Origin: Symsagittifera roscoffensis
Lineage: Eukaryota > Xenacoelomorpha > Acoela > Convolutidae
Length of the DNA stretch: 64,000 nucleotides
Reading direction: 5' to 3'
Assembly: GCF_963678635.1 (NCBI RefSeq)
Contig: NC_087070.1
Location: 1,542,512-1,606,511 of the forward strand
The translations under genes were made by a program, and so were the position numbers. This document shows positions 32,454 to 40,826 of this stretch, piece by piece. Under the pieces are notes generated by a model. That model saw only the letters and a list, made by a program, of their open reading frames with translations, was not told where the DNA came from and did no database searches. Within the stretch, counting starts at the first letter, position 1. Each line of letters starts with the position of its first letter.

Positions 32454-33079
32454 GACTTGAAGAGGTTTAAAGTTTTGTTAAAATGAAATGACTGAACTAC
32501 CGAAATGAAATTGAGAGAATGAAAAGTATGAAAAGTTTATTAATGAAAATGAGATCAGGAAAGGGGTGGCATAGTTCAATTAGGTCAAAGCTAATAACTT
32601 TTTAGGCGAGGCTATCAAATTTTATTCATTCTTTTAAGCATGACGCCTGAGGTCATGTTAGGAATGAATGTGAAAACCCGATTTTTTAGATTTATGTGAC
32701 AGCTTTATTATAGTGGTTACGGGCGAAAGCACTCAAAATCAAGTTTTCATGATAGTTTGCCAGACATTCATTGTTATGCTGTTAGAAATTCATTACCATG
32801 ATTCATAACAGTCATTAAAATAACCGTCACAATAAATAACACTAGAAGATTTTTAGACAATAGCCGGGGGAAAAAGTAACTAAATACCCATATAAAAAGA
32901 GGTTTATCGTTAAAGAAATTATATCCTTGGTGATTAAGTCTTATCAATATGGCTTAGGGCGCTCGTAAACTTTATCACCTAAATTTTTACTTTGGGAGCG
33001 CATGATCTGTCTCGTATACTGTGATCAGTCATTCTTCAACGTTCCACACTAAAAACCAGTTGGTTGTTATTCATTTATA
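32454..33079. promoter_or_regulatory. Divergent intergenic region with a candidate TATA box
   Basis: Separates the 214-aa gene from the plus-strand pair. TATAAAAAG at 32891..32899 faces the plus-strand genes about 180 bp before the ATG, and a TCAGTC initiator-like site follows near 33024. It is suggestive only. Confidence 0.3.
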
Positions 33080-33439
33080 ATGTACGCTTCTCTTGACACG
33101 GATGTAGACTATTTCGATGATTTTAGGGATATATCTTCGAATGATAAACGTTTAGTTAGAGTCGGTGCAAAAACATTCGCACAGACCGGTACTTACATAA
33201 CTATCAAATTGTACAAAAAAGACGAAGAGGGAACTTTTAAGTATCGACAAGGAATAACTTTGTCAACTGGTGAATTCGAGTCCTTGGCGGACAATTACAC
33301 AAAAATTAAAAGGTTGACGAAAGCAAAAAACTGCGACGTGACTGAAAAACTTAGAAAAAAGCGAAACAAATCTAAAAAATCTTCATGCTCTGAAAAGGAA
33401 TGCGAAAGTGAAAACGATGATAACTGTCGGGTTGTGTAA
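33080..33439 (+). CDS. PC4-like single-stranded DNA-binding protein (putative), 119 aa
   Basis: Starts at ATG 33080. Residues about 27-75 follow the PC4/Sub1 pattern: a basic beta-strand segment 'TYITIKLY', an acidic turn with Gly, 'GITLS', then a helix 'GEFESLADNY'. PC4 proteins are small dimers that bind ssDNA and act in transcription or replication. The C-terminal third is Lys/Ser/Glu/Cys-rich and likely disordered. It is on the plus strand, opposite to most Polinton genes, and 37 bp upstream of the next gene. The assignment rests on pattern similarity only. Confidence 0.5.
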   Translation: MYASLDTDVDYFDDFRDISSNDKRLVRVGAKTFAQTGTYITIKLYKKDEEGTFKYRQGITLSTGEFESLADNYTKIKRLTKAKNCDVTEKLRKKRNKSKKSSCSEKECESENDDNCRVV

Positions 33440-33476
33440 CATTATCAACTCGTTATTCGATTGAAACTTCAAAGCA

Positions 33477-34103
33477 ATGGTTGAAGCAATGTATGAGCAA
33501 TCCCCTGATTATTTCAAACAATTCCGTAAAAATTACAAATTTTTCATCCTGAATCATGAACCCAACTTTTCAGGCTTCGCTTCAAAAGCAAATTTTGCAG
33601 TATCCTCCCATTCGAATAAATTAGATTTTTGCAACCATTCGATTGACAACGAAAAACATTATCATGTGCTGGTTGAATTTACGAAAGAGTCTACCGATTT
33701 ACTTAACAAGATGACTTCAAAAGCCTTCGTTGTTCCTTGTCTTCTCTCTACATTCAAATATTTAATTTTGGGTTGCTCCAACTATGAATTGTCTGGCCCT
33801 CTGATGGAAAAACTGAAAATAGCTGTGAATTATAACTCTATCAACAACTTAGATGTTAGTGGTGTTCCAGTTCGCAGACGATTGCCTCAAGTTTGCTTCG
33901 GCTCGCAGACTAAATCTGTTCAAACTCAAACTGACCTGATTACTAACGTAACAATTGAACGCTTTACTAATATTTTGAATGGTGAAAACGCTGCTGAGTT
34001 TTCTAAAATAATTGACATAATTTTAAGTGGGTATGGTTGTATGGAAATTGATTCAAACACTTTGTTTGTGAAATTTATCATGGAGAAGAAATTCAAGTTT
34101 TAA
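33477..34103 (+). CDS. Small protein with an HUH-like motif, 208 aa
   Basis: Starts at ATG 33477. Residues 58-70 read 'NEKHYHVLVEFTK': a hydrophobic beta-strand after His-Tyr-His, as in motif II (HUH) of parvovirus-type Rep endonucleases. 'FKYLILG' at about 93-99 could hold a motif III tyrosine (Y95), but the usual downstream Lys context is not evident and no helicase domain follows. If real it would be a nicking or origin-binding protein. If not, it is an unknown accessory protein. It follows the PC4-like gene on the same strand and ends 29 bp before a 29-base A tract. Confidence 0.4.
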   Translation: MVEAMYEQSPDYFKQFRKNYKFFILNHEPNFSGFASKANFAVSSHSNKLDFCNHSIDNEKHYHVLVEFTKESTDLLNKMTSKAFVVPCLLSTFKYLILGCSNYELSGPLMEKLKIAVNYNSINNLDVSGVPVRRRLPQVCFGSQTKSVQTQTDLITNVTIERFTNILNGENAAEFSKIIDIILSGYGCMEIDSNTLFVKFIMEKKFKF

Positions 34104-34132
34104 ATATTGGTTTTCTTTCGCTCTTGTATACC

Positions 34133-34161
<29 letters not shown>
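34133..34161 (+). repeat. Poly(A) tract of 29 bases
   Basis: Lies between the stop of the plus-strand gene pair and the right arm of the internal inverted repeat. No AATAAA is seen just upstream. Confidence 0.9.
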
Positions 34162-34163
<2 letters not shown>

Positions 34164-34175
34164 TTACTACACAAG

Positions 34176-34294
34176 CGGGAGGCGTTCCCGAGGAGCGTAG
34201 CGACGAGCAACGCCGGGTTAGCTATTGCCCCTTAAACCAAACGGCCATGCCTTAATAATTCGAAGGACTTGATATGAAACTTTTCGCGGTTCAC
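34176..34294 (-). repeat. Internal 119-bp inverted repeat, right arm
   Basis: Reverse complement of 30571..30689. The two arms bracket about 3.5 kb carrying the 214-aa, PC4-like and HUH-like genes. Confidence 0.9.
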
Positions 34295-34389
34295 ATAAAC
34301 TTGCAGAAAAAAACTTTGTTGTTAATAAGAATGAATTGAAAAAAAAAAAAACGAATTTATAAATTTTACAAAAACATCAATAAATTAAT

Positions 34390-34827
34390 TTAGAATAACA
34401 TATGTTTGGCAAATCTTATCAAATCATGATCATTAAGTTTGAAACCTATTGGAAATTTGTTTGTAATTATAACATGAGCAACATAAATACAATAAAGTCC
34501 GCATAACACTGAATCAGCTGATTGTATTGGTTTTTTCAACAGTAGCTGATTTCCCTCGTGAATTGTTCGTCGCATATTCTTGTACACGAGGGGATAATCA
34601 CATAATCGTTTACCTAGAGGATCTGCGAAGAATATCTGTCCTCCAGCTTGAGCAAAAAGCAACCAGTGGGTTCCAGGTTGATCCGATGGTGAGGCATTCA
34701 TAATCATGAACGTATTATCGTTTTTCAGTACTGAAGAGCATGGCAAATCTGCCGGAAAAACACCTCTAAAGCGATGTTTCAAATGTTTACAACGGTTAAT
34801 AATTTCTACTAGTTGAAGATTATCCAT
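34390..34827 (-). CDS. PRO: Adenain-like maturation cysteine protease
   Basis: 145 aa from ATG 34827..34825. The catalytic residues are H54 in 'GTHW', D69 in 'ADPLG', Q102 and C109 in 'SVLCGLYC'. The Gln-to-Cys spacing of seven equals that of adenovirus protease, whose His is also at 54. Polinton proteases of this family are thought to process capsid proteins during virion maturation. The length is shorter than adenain (about 204 aa), as expected for a minimal core. It is the last gene of the minus-strand morphogenesis cluster, 7 bp after the major capsid gene. Confidence 0.93.
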   Translation of the reverse strand: MDNLQLVEIINRCKHLKHRFRGVFPADLPCSSVLKNDNTFMIMNASPSDQPGTHWLLFAQAGGQIFFADPLGKRLCDYPLVYKNMRRTIHEGNQLLLKKPIQSADSVLCGLYCIYVAHVIITNKFPIGFKLNDHDLIRFAKHMLF

Positions 34828-34834
34828 GTCTATC

Positions 34835-36151
34835 TTAGGTCATAAGAGTGTTTTTGGTAATTTTTCTATCTGAACGCACATAAACTGTTGATGCACGCTC
34901 TCCCATAAACAATAACTCGACGTTATTAGCGAGACCTGCGTCAAACTTGAGTTCGAGCGAAATAGTGCAATTGGTCAATTCAGGATGAATAAAATCGTGT
35001 GAAGCCTCCTGAGTAGACGTGAGATCAAAAGCCATAATATAATGATTATCATAATTAGCGAGACTGATTCCATGACTAGTGTTTAAAACAAAATCAAGAG
35101 CCTCAAGCGTATTGTAATAAATTCTTTTATTGTCTGATGTTGAGATGGGAGTTCCGGCAATGGGTAGACCGTTTCTGTAAACAATGATCTCATTCAACCC
35201 AAATTTCTGGTAATGAAAAGGGTTTGTTCTATTAGTACCCAAATATGCTTCGTTTATGCTCATTGCTACTATCATTCTTCGAACAGGTTCTTTTGCAAAA
35301 ACATCCTCTTGTCGCCAGCTTTGTACTCCTGCAGTTGCGAGAAACGTTTTTGGTACTACTTCGATGTAATTGTAAAATGCCGGGTTCTTCAACAAAGTTT
35401 TTTCTATTGATGAGAGAACATAGTCAGTCACAGTCATCTTTCTGACATAGAGGTTAGCTTCGATTATTTGGACCTTGTAGTGTTTAGCTGCATCTTCAGA
35501 TATGACAACAAAATCATTAGGAGAACGTCTAAGAGACAATCTTATTGTCACACCGCTAAGTAGATGCTTGTCACACGACAAAAAATCGCAAGCAATTTTA
35601 CCAAATAGCTTCAGCTCGCTCGAGGCCGCAACGAGACCTTTACGCTCCGTAACATCATCAGCTCTCCTTCCAGCACCGTCAATGGCTGATGGATTTTCTT
35701 CATAATAATAACCTTGACAAGCCAACCATGTTTTCTTGGCATCATTACCGTATGAAAACTCGGTCTCAATAAAGCTTTTATGGGCAAAATTAGCATTGGT
35801 AGTTGATATTTTTTCACCATTCAGAGACAGTGTACACTCAGAAAATAATGAAGATAAAGGATTGTTAACAAAATACGGCGTATCTCTGTTTGCCGCCTCT
35901 GTAGCATGTGTTCGAAGCACGTTTCCATTGCTTCGAACAATTCGTGCAACTATTTCCAAACGAGTACGTTGAAGATCGATGAAATTATTTCTGTCGCCGA
36001 GTACTTCAAACTCTAGCATAGGACCATCAGGGGAGTAGGAAGGTCCAATTTTTTGGGTGAATGCATTTTCAAAAGTGACAAGCAAAGGCGGTTTCTCAAA
36101 TAAGTCCAAGGAGCTGTGAGTTGCTTCACTCGGGATTAAATTAGAAATCAT
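34835..36151 (-). CDS. MCP: Major capsid protein, double jelly roll
   Basis: 438 aa from ATG 36151..36149. The start, with a line-up of 'FTQKIGPSYSPDGPMLEF' and 'FIDLQRTRLEI', and the end with 'LLFMGERAS..YV' are typical of Polinton major capsid proteins. The predicted all-beta character agrees with two jelly-roll folds forming the hexons. No frame breaks. It overlaps the preceding small basic gene by 11 bp and is followed after 7 bp by the protease. Confidence 0.93.
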   Translation of the reverse strand: MISNLIPSEATHSSLDLFEKPPLLVTFENAFTQKIGPSYSPDGPMLEFEVLGDRNNFIDLQRTRLEIVARIVRSNGNVLRTHATEAANRDTPYFVNNPLSSLFSECTLSLNGEKISTTNANFAHKSFIETEFSYGNDAKKTWLACQGYYYEENPSAIDGAGRRADDVTERKGLVAASSELKLFGKIACDFLSCDKHLLSGVTIRLSLRRSPNDFVVISEDAAKHYKVQIIEANLYVRKMTVTDYVLSSIEKTLLKNPAFYNYIEVVPKTFLATAGVQSWRQEDVFAKEPVRRMIVAMSINEAYLGTNRTNPFHYQKFGLNEIIVYRNGLPIAGTPISTSDNKRIYYNTLEALDFVLNTSHGISLANYDNHYIMAFDLTSTQEASHDFIHPELTNCTISLELKFDAGLANNVELLFMGERASTVYVRSDRKITKNTLMT

Positions 36152-36548
36152 TTTTAACCCTTGTAAAGAAATCGGAGCGACTTCTCTGTGCAGTTCGTTT
36201 TCTGGGAATGACGCGTCTCGTTTTTCGTTTAAACGCCGTCGTTCTTTTCGGATGACTTTTCCGAGATCTACTTCCTCCTCCTACTTGCTTTTTGATTGTT
36301 TTTCTAACGGTGCTTTTGAGTGCCTGCTTAGGACTTTTTCTTTTTGTTGCAACTTCTATCAGTTCTGGAGCTGCCTGAAGAAGTAGTTCTTTTCCGATTT
36401 TTTTAGCCGCGGGTATCACAAATTTTCGAGCCAGTGGAAGTGCGACTCTTCCTATTCCCAAGGCTAATGCACCGAAGCCACTGCCTCGTTGTCTATAATG
36501 CCCCGAGAAATGTGGTAGGTTTGCTTGGTTGTGGTAATATGAATCCAT
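36141..36548 (-). CDS. Small basic virion protein (core/membrane-active type)
   Basis: 135 aa from ATG 36548..36546 (an upstream TTG is not used). The N-terminal part has 'QRGSGFGALALGIGR', a Gly-rich hydrophobic segment. A long helix follows, and the C-terminal half is very Arg/Lys-rich. This pattern recalls adenovirus pX/pVI-like proteins in Polintons and related adintoviruses, with a membrane-active or DNA-condensing role. It sits between minor and major capsid genes, which supports a virion role. Function is inferred. Confidence 0.7.
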   Translation of the reverse strand: MDSYYHNQANLPHFSGHYRQRGSGFGALALGIGRVALPLARKFVIPAAKKIGKELLLQAAPELIEVATKRKSPKQALKSTVRKTIKKQVGGGSRSRKSHPKRTTAFKRKTRRVIPRKRTAQRSRSDFFTRVKNDF

Positions 36549-36553
36549 TTTGA

Positions 36554-37447
36554 TCAATTGCTAAACTTTTGAAATTTCAAAGTCAGAACAACTTTTCCCC
36601 CTCCAGCGAAAGGAACAAGTCCTCCAGTTTCTGTGCGCAAGTTCACAGAAATATTGGAAATATTATTGACCAAAAGTTTTTTAAAATCCAAATTACTAAA
36701 CACTTTACGATGATTCGGTTCAATTGTACATGCGTAACCGTTTTTCACTCGACGATTTGTATCAATGACTCGTAAAAGGGGTGCTTTTGTGTCTCCGACT
36801 ATTTGATAATGAATTATGTCCAGATAAATAAACATAAGCTGAGTACCAGCGCATACATCAACGGGATAGTCAGCAATAAGATCTTGGGTAGAGAATGTGC
36901 TATGTTTCGTGCTTCCTTGTTTGTAACCTATATGATAACCAGTTCCATCTCTGACGCCTTTGAATCCAAGTAGACTAGGAATTTGCGGGCTTGAAAAAGT
37001 TATACCTTCCCAATAATGCAGCCATAAGGAAAGATGTTTGGTTATTGGATCTATTACGTAATCCAATTTCTCTAATTCTGTCTTTCGACGAATCTCGTCC
37101 AGTATTTGATCAATGCTCGTATATTCTCCTTTTGTTAATTTTGCTGTTTCTCCAAGGTAAGGTCTGGAGATCTTGTCTTTCTCAACTTTCATGCTTGCTA
37201 TAACCCGATCTTTTTTGTAGTACACAATGTTGTTGTCAGTTACGTTGTTTATCTGAGTAGGGAAGGTAATTTCTGTAACTGCTACTCTCCATTCACCTTG
37301 CAAATTTATTTCTTCACTCAGGAGATTTTTGAAGTTGGCCAGAGTGTTATCCTTAAAAACGTTCATTGATGCAGATGAAACTAGGGTAATTGTGAAGGAA
37401 GGGGGAACATTATGGGTGAAAAGACTGTCGGAAGTGCCCTCAGTCAT
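36554..37447 (-). CDS. Minor capsid (penton-type) protein
   Basis: 297 aa from ATG 37447..37445. The N-terminal signature 'FTITLVSSASMNVFKDNT' followed by 'EWRVAVTEITFPT' is the pattern I know from Polinton minor capsid proteins, a single jelly roll forming the vertices. Its start overlaps the integrase end by 8 bp. The protein is complete. Confidence 0.85.
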   Translation of the reverse strand: MTEGTSDSLFTHNVPPSFTITLVSSASMNVFKDNTLANFKNLLSEEINLQGEWRVAVTEITFPTQINNVTDNNIVYYKKDRVIASMKVEKDKISRPYLGETAKLTKGEYTSIDQILDEIRRKTELEKLDYVIDPITKHLSLWLHYWEGITFSSPQIPSLLGFKGVRDGTGYHIGYKQGSTKHSTFSTQDLIADYPVDVCAGTQLMFIYLDIIHYQIVGDTKAPLLRVIDTNRRVKNGYACTIEPNHRKVFSNLDFKKLLVNNISNISVNLRTETGGLVPFAGGGKVVLTLKFQKFSN

Positions 37448-38660
37448 GATTGTCCTTCTCCAGAACGCGAATCAGTTCAGACTCGTAAAATTTTCCCTCA
37501 ATCGGTTCTCTGTTAGAATCAATCAAATTGTATGTTGGAGGATTTCGTGTTGGTATGTCAAAAACTTCAAACACTTCATCGGTGAACGATTGTTTGTAAC
37601 CCTTGCGAAAACGTATGTCTACTTTGGCAAGTCTAACATAATCACCAACATAAAGCTTTGGACGTCGAACTAACTTCAAAGACTGTTCTGCTCTTAATGA
37701 AATCAGGCGAGGAACATCTTTTTTAGTTACTTTATTTGGTGCAAGATTTGTGACACGATTTGTTCTCGAATTAATTGCATTGACAAAATCTTGCAATTTG
37801 TCAATGTATGAGTAAGTCCATTTATCCTCCAAGTACTTATAAATAAGATTTTTCAAGGAACGGATATTTCTCTCAGCGAATGCGGACTTTTTCTCGCTCT
37901 CTGTGCTATATGTGTTTATGCCTTTCTTTTTACATAATGCTTCGAAGGACCCTTTAAACTCTGTGCCCTTGTCCACCCATACTTTTTCCGGTTGTTTTGT
38001 CGTTATCATTAGTTTGAACGCTTCTGCTGTTGTAGTAGCATACTTTGATTTCAAGGGTTGCACTCTGAGATAGCGGGACATGCAGTCAACTGCAACAAGC
38101 AGATACTTAACATCATGGTTGTACTGGGCAAGTTTATCAACAAAGGCCAGATCTAATGACCAGATTTCGTCGATATCGTAAACTATGACCTTGAGTCGCG
38201 GCGTTTTTCGGATCACAGTTCGATATTTTGTGTAAGCAGGTTCAGTATGAAGGAAATGTTTAACTTTCTTTCGCGACAAATTGCTTGCTTTTATCAAGTT
38301 GTTCACACTACCAAATAACGCGGGACCTTTGTCACTGTATTTAGTTTTCAACAATTTTTCTTCAATCTTGGTAATTTTCCCATTGTTTTGTTTGCGCCTT
38401 CGTCTTTTCTGACGTTGGAGAATCTGAATCGTTATGGGGCGTTCCGTATGAGTCAGAGCCTTCTTCTGACTCTTTTTCACGTTTTTGGTTTTGGGTTTTT
38501 CTATTACCGCTGAGACTTTTTCGTTTGTGTTTTTTACTTCTCTTAAGGTTTGCACTACTTTTTTCCTGCCAAGTGGGCGATGTTGAGCGGGTTCTTGAGG
38601 GTCCGGGTTCTCGTTTCTCTTGAGCGTTAAAAGACGCTGACTGAACCGCGTGTTTGGCAT
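37440..38660 (-). CDS. INT: Retrovirus-like (RVE) integrase of the Polinton
   Basis: 406 aa from ATG 38660..38658. The catalytic triad is D170 ('SLDLAF'), D230 ('WVDKGTEF') and E263 ('FAERNIRS'), with 32 residues between the second Asp and the Glu, close to the spacing in other Polinton integrases. The first about 100 residues are basic and low-complexity and overlap the preceding gene. The C-terminal SH3-like part contains 'YVGDYVRL' and 'FYESEL'. It would integrate the linear element and create the 6-bp duplication. Confidence 0.95.
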   Translation of the reverse strand: MPNTRFSQRLLTLKRNENPDPQEPAQHRPLGRKKVVQTLREVKNTNEKVSAVIEKPKTKNVKKSQKKALTHTERPITIQILQRQKRRRRKQNNGKITKIEEKLLKTKYSDKGPALFGSVNNLIKASNLSRKKVKHFLHTEPAYTKYRTVIRKTPRLKVIVYDIDEIWSLDLAFVDKLAQYNHDVKYLLVAVDCMSRYLRVQPLKSKYATTTAEAFKLMITTKQPEKVWVDKGTEFKGSFEALCKKKGINTYSTESEKKSAFAERNIRSLKNLIYKYLEDKWTYSYIDKLQDFVNAINSRTNRVTNLAPNKVTKKDVPRLISLRAEQSLKLVRRPKLYVGDYVRLAKVDIRFRKGYKQSFTDEVFEVFDIPTRNPPTYNLIDSNREPIEGKFYESELIRVLEKDNHD

Positions 38661-39222
38661 TTCGATTTATTACCAGGTTTTCATTCAAGTTGAGAGCAGT
38701 TAAAATGTTAATGAACGCCGGATTGTGTAGTTTTTTCGTTGGTTGTTGTATGTCGTATAAAAATATTGTAGCTTTAAGTCCTGTTGGTACTTTATCTACA
38801 TATATCACCTCATTGTCATGGTTTATGGTTACTCTTTCTGAATTTTCTATAATTTCAAGTACGGTTTTTGCTCTAACAAATTTTTTGTCTTCTAAAACTT
38901 GTAACTGTCCTAAAATGCTTTCGGTCTGTCTATTGTGTTTCTCTTCTAGTTTTTCGTCTTTAACACGTTCGACCGGTACTTCTTCATCGTCCGTTAACAG
39001 TTTAAGCTGTTCTTGTTGGGGCTCAACATTATCCGTAAATGTTTCCTTCGTTGCAGTAGTCTTACTAGTTTGTGGAGGTAATTGGGGTCTAAGCCGGTTA
39101 AGATAGGACAGTTGAGCATTTTTATGTTTAATATTATTATCATGAAGAACACGTGCAGCATGTGGCTGCTCTTTAACATATAAATGTTTCGGAATTAGAA
39201 TGAATTCTTCAGCAGTCATCAT
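38362..39222 (-). CDS. Polinton conserved-type protein, 286 aa, overlapping integrase
   Basis: Best start is ATG 39222..39220, which overlaps the TAA of the preceding gene; the upstream TTG is unlikely. The N-terminal part ('TAEEFILIPKHLYV...') and the middle look globular, while the C-terminal 100 residues are Ser/Lys/Glu-rich. This tail is coded in the same 299 bp (38362-38660) as the integrase N terminus but in another frame. I recall similar unannotated proteins next to Polinton integrases. The role is unknown. Confidence 0.65.
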   Translation of the reverse strand: MMTAEEFILIPKHLYVKEQPHAARVLHDNNIKHKNAQLSYLNRLRPQLPPQTSKTTATKETFTDNVEPQQEQLKLLTDDEEVPVERVKDEKLEEKHNRQTESILGQLQVLEDKKFVRAKTVLEIIENSERVTINHDNEVIYVDKVPTGLKATIFLYDIQQPTKKLHNPAFINILTALNLNENLVINRNAKHAVQSASFNAQEKREPGPSRTRSTSPTWQEKSSANLKRSKKHKRKSLSGNRKTQNQKREKESEEGSDSYGTPHNDSDSPTSEKTKAQTKQWENYQD

Positions 39223-39527
39223 TAAGTTGTGAGGTACTTGTAACAAAAATAAAGTATTTGTCGAACTAAATGGAAGCCTTCTTTACTCAAAATAATCGCA
39301 CGTTTTTTGACAACACTGGTTTTTGGAGTTAATAAGTATTTGTATGCTGTCTCGAATCGTTCGATGTTTGCGATTTTAACGGGTACGTTTCCATTGACTA
39401 CATTGAGCAAACATTCACAAACAAGTGTTATGATCTCACGATTTGAAGTTTTTCTAATTAATCTTCTTAGCTGGTCAGGTTTCAGTTGTACCATATGCCG
39501 CAGAATAGATAAGTTTTTCTTTTTCAT
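39222..39527 (-). CDS. Polinton conserved small protein, 101 aa
   Basis: Starts at ATG 39527..39525. It contains 'CECLLNVVNGNVPV' and a basic C-terminal half ending in a hydrophobic helix. The pattern 'CE..LN...GNV' is common in unannotated proteins next to Polinton ATPases, as I recall it. The function is unknown; a virion role is possible. It overlaps the ATPase end by 53 bp and the next start by one base. Confidence 0.65.
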   Translation of the reverse strand: MKKKNLSILRHMVQLKPDQLRRLIRKTSNREIITLVCECLLNVVNGNVPVKIANIERFETAYKYLLTPKTSVVKKRAIILSKEGFHLVRQILYFCYKYLTT

Positions 39528-40176
39528 TTGTGATTGGAGTAGTTTCTGCTTCAGATAAGGGTAAATAAAAAACTGTTGGCCCAGGTGGTGTGATATTTGA
39601 ACAATATCTCAAACAATCTGATGTGCGGGGGTCCAAGTCGATTAGAAGATGTCCAAAAGAGTCTCTGGTAGCTAATTCGTAACAGTTTCTCAAAAATTTT
39701 GATACATTCAATTGTCTTCCTAATAGATCCAGTTGCTGAACGTCGCGAGGCGATTTGAACAGAATGATGTGTGAAGTGTTCAAATCAATCGTACGCGACC
39801 ATCGACTTTGTTGAAACAAGTTATGCTTAACATATATTACATCTATCCCTCTATGTCTACCCGCTGTCGCTAACCTAACAAATTCCTTGTCATTATAGAT
39901 GTCTTCACATGAATCATCGAAAACTAGAAGAACATTTTCTAATTTTCTCACAGATTCGAATCCGTCGAATTTCATGAACTCCATATTCACTTCGCGAGAA
40001 GACACTTTTTCTGAGAATGCAGGTTGCATCTCTTTGTAAAGATATAGAACGGTTCCAAATTTAGGGTAAAAAGTATTTCCCATCAGAAGTTTCAAAATTA
40101 ACTCAGTTTTCCCGGATCCTGAAGGTCCCACTATCGCCATAAAAATTCTTGTCGAAGTATCAATCACTTTATTCAT
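39475..40176 (-). CDS. ATP: FtsK/HerA-type genome-packaging ATPase
   Basis: 233 aa from ATG 40176..40174, chosen because it overlaps the stop of the membrane protein as ATGA; the longer frame to 40248 starts with TTG. Walker A 'GPSGSGKT' lies at residues 17-24 of this start and Walker B 'VLLVFDDS' further on, with 'KHN' at the expected sensor position. It would pump DNA into the capsid. It is complete and in the standard neighbourhood of capsid and integrase genes. Confidence 0.95.
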   Translation of the reverse strand: MNKVIDTSTRIFMAIVGPSGSGKTELILKLLMGNTFYPKFGTVLYLYKEMQPAFSEKVSSREVNMEFMKFDGFESVRKLENVLLVFDDSCEDIYNDKEFVRLATAGRHRGIDVIYVKHNLFQQSRWSRTIDLNTSHIILFKSPRDVQQLDLLGRQLNVSKFLRNCYELATRDSFGHLLIDLDPRTSDCLRYCSNITPPGPTVFYLPLSEAETTPITNEKEKLIYSAAYGTTET

Positions 40177-40457
40177 ATTCTTGGGTTTGGTAGTACGTAA
40201 CCAACCAAGCCTGATAAAATCGAGAACCAAACTGACGTTTCTTCGCAACTTAATTTAGTGAAAGAAAGTTTGAGAATGCAGAAAGTTAGTAAAATTAGAA
40301 TTACTACCATTTGCGCAACAAAAACTACTTCAGACCTTGGCAAAGTTACATTGTTACAAAACTTCCATGATTTTTTTTCACTGTTTGTCTCGTTATAAAC
40401 AAACTCTGTTACTAATGTTGCGTCAGGTTCATCTACTGCTGTTGTTGCTTCTGACAT
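40173..40457 (-). CDS. Small single-pass or two-pass membrane protein
   Basis: 94 aa from ATG 40457..40455. 'LPRSEVVFVAQ' is followed by a strong hydrophobic segment (about residues 45-65), then 'WFSILSGLVGYVLPNP' at the C terminus. The combination recalls a conserved Polinton membrane protein of unknown role. It may reside in an internal membrane or act at entry or assembly. It overlaps the ATPase start. Confidence 0.65.
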   Translation of the reverse strand: MSEATTAVDEPDATLVTEFVYNETNSEKKSWKFCNNVTLPRSEVVFVAQMVVILILLTFCILKLSFTKLSCEETSVWFSILSGLVGYVLPNPRI

Positions 40458-40529
40458 TTGAGAAACTATTTATTCTACAGACTGCGTTAGACTTTTTCTC
40501 TCTGCGAATGAAGCTTGTAAAAAATTAAA

Positions 40530-40826
40530 TTACTTTTGAGAACAGTAAAAAATTTCATAACGTGTGAAATCTCTATCATTTATGTCATGCATTTCTAAAA
40601 CAAAGTTTGCTGGGATATTTGCGGTTTTTTTGTAGTACATTATTTTCTTCACAGTATCCTCTTTCACAATCGTCTTAATCTCATCTGGCAATTCACTGCT
40701 GTTTAGATCCATCTGAACTCCTGGCTGACGTTTGGGTACTAAGACTAGTTCGGGAAGACATACTCCTCGCTTGCTGGCTAACATTTCTGATAAACTTGAA
40801 TCTCTGGAAGTATACAAATTGATCAA
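40530..40826 (-). pseudogene. Possible 3' part of the 113-aa upstream gene in a shifted frame
   Basis: This 98-codon frame lacks an ATG at its start (TTG only) and is open upstream to the short homopolymer at 40834-40839. It overlaps the 3' part of the 113-aa ORF. A one-base change in the homopolymer, or an acceptor 'ttttccag' just there, would connect the two. Composition is normal for the element and no family is recognised. Confidence 0.35.

Noticed and set aside
39475-40248. 257-aa version of the ATPase
   Set aside because: Begins with TTG; the ATG at 40176 overlaps the preceding stop and leaves the Walker A intact.
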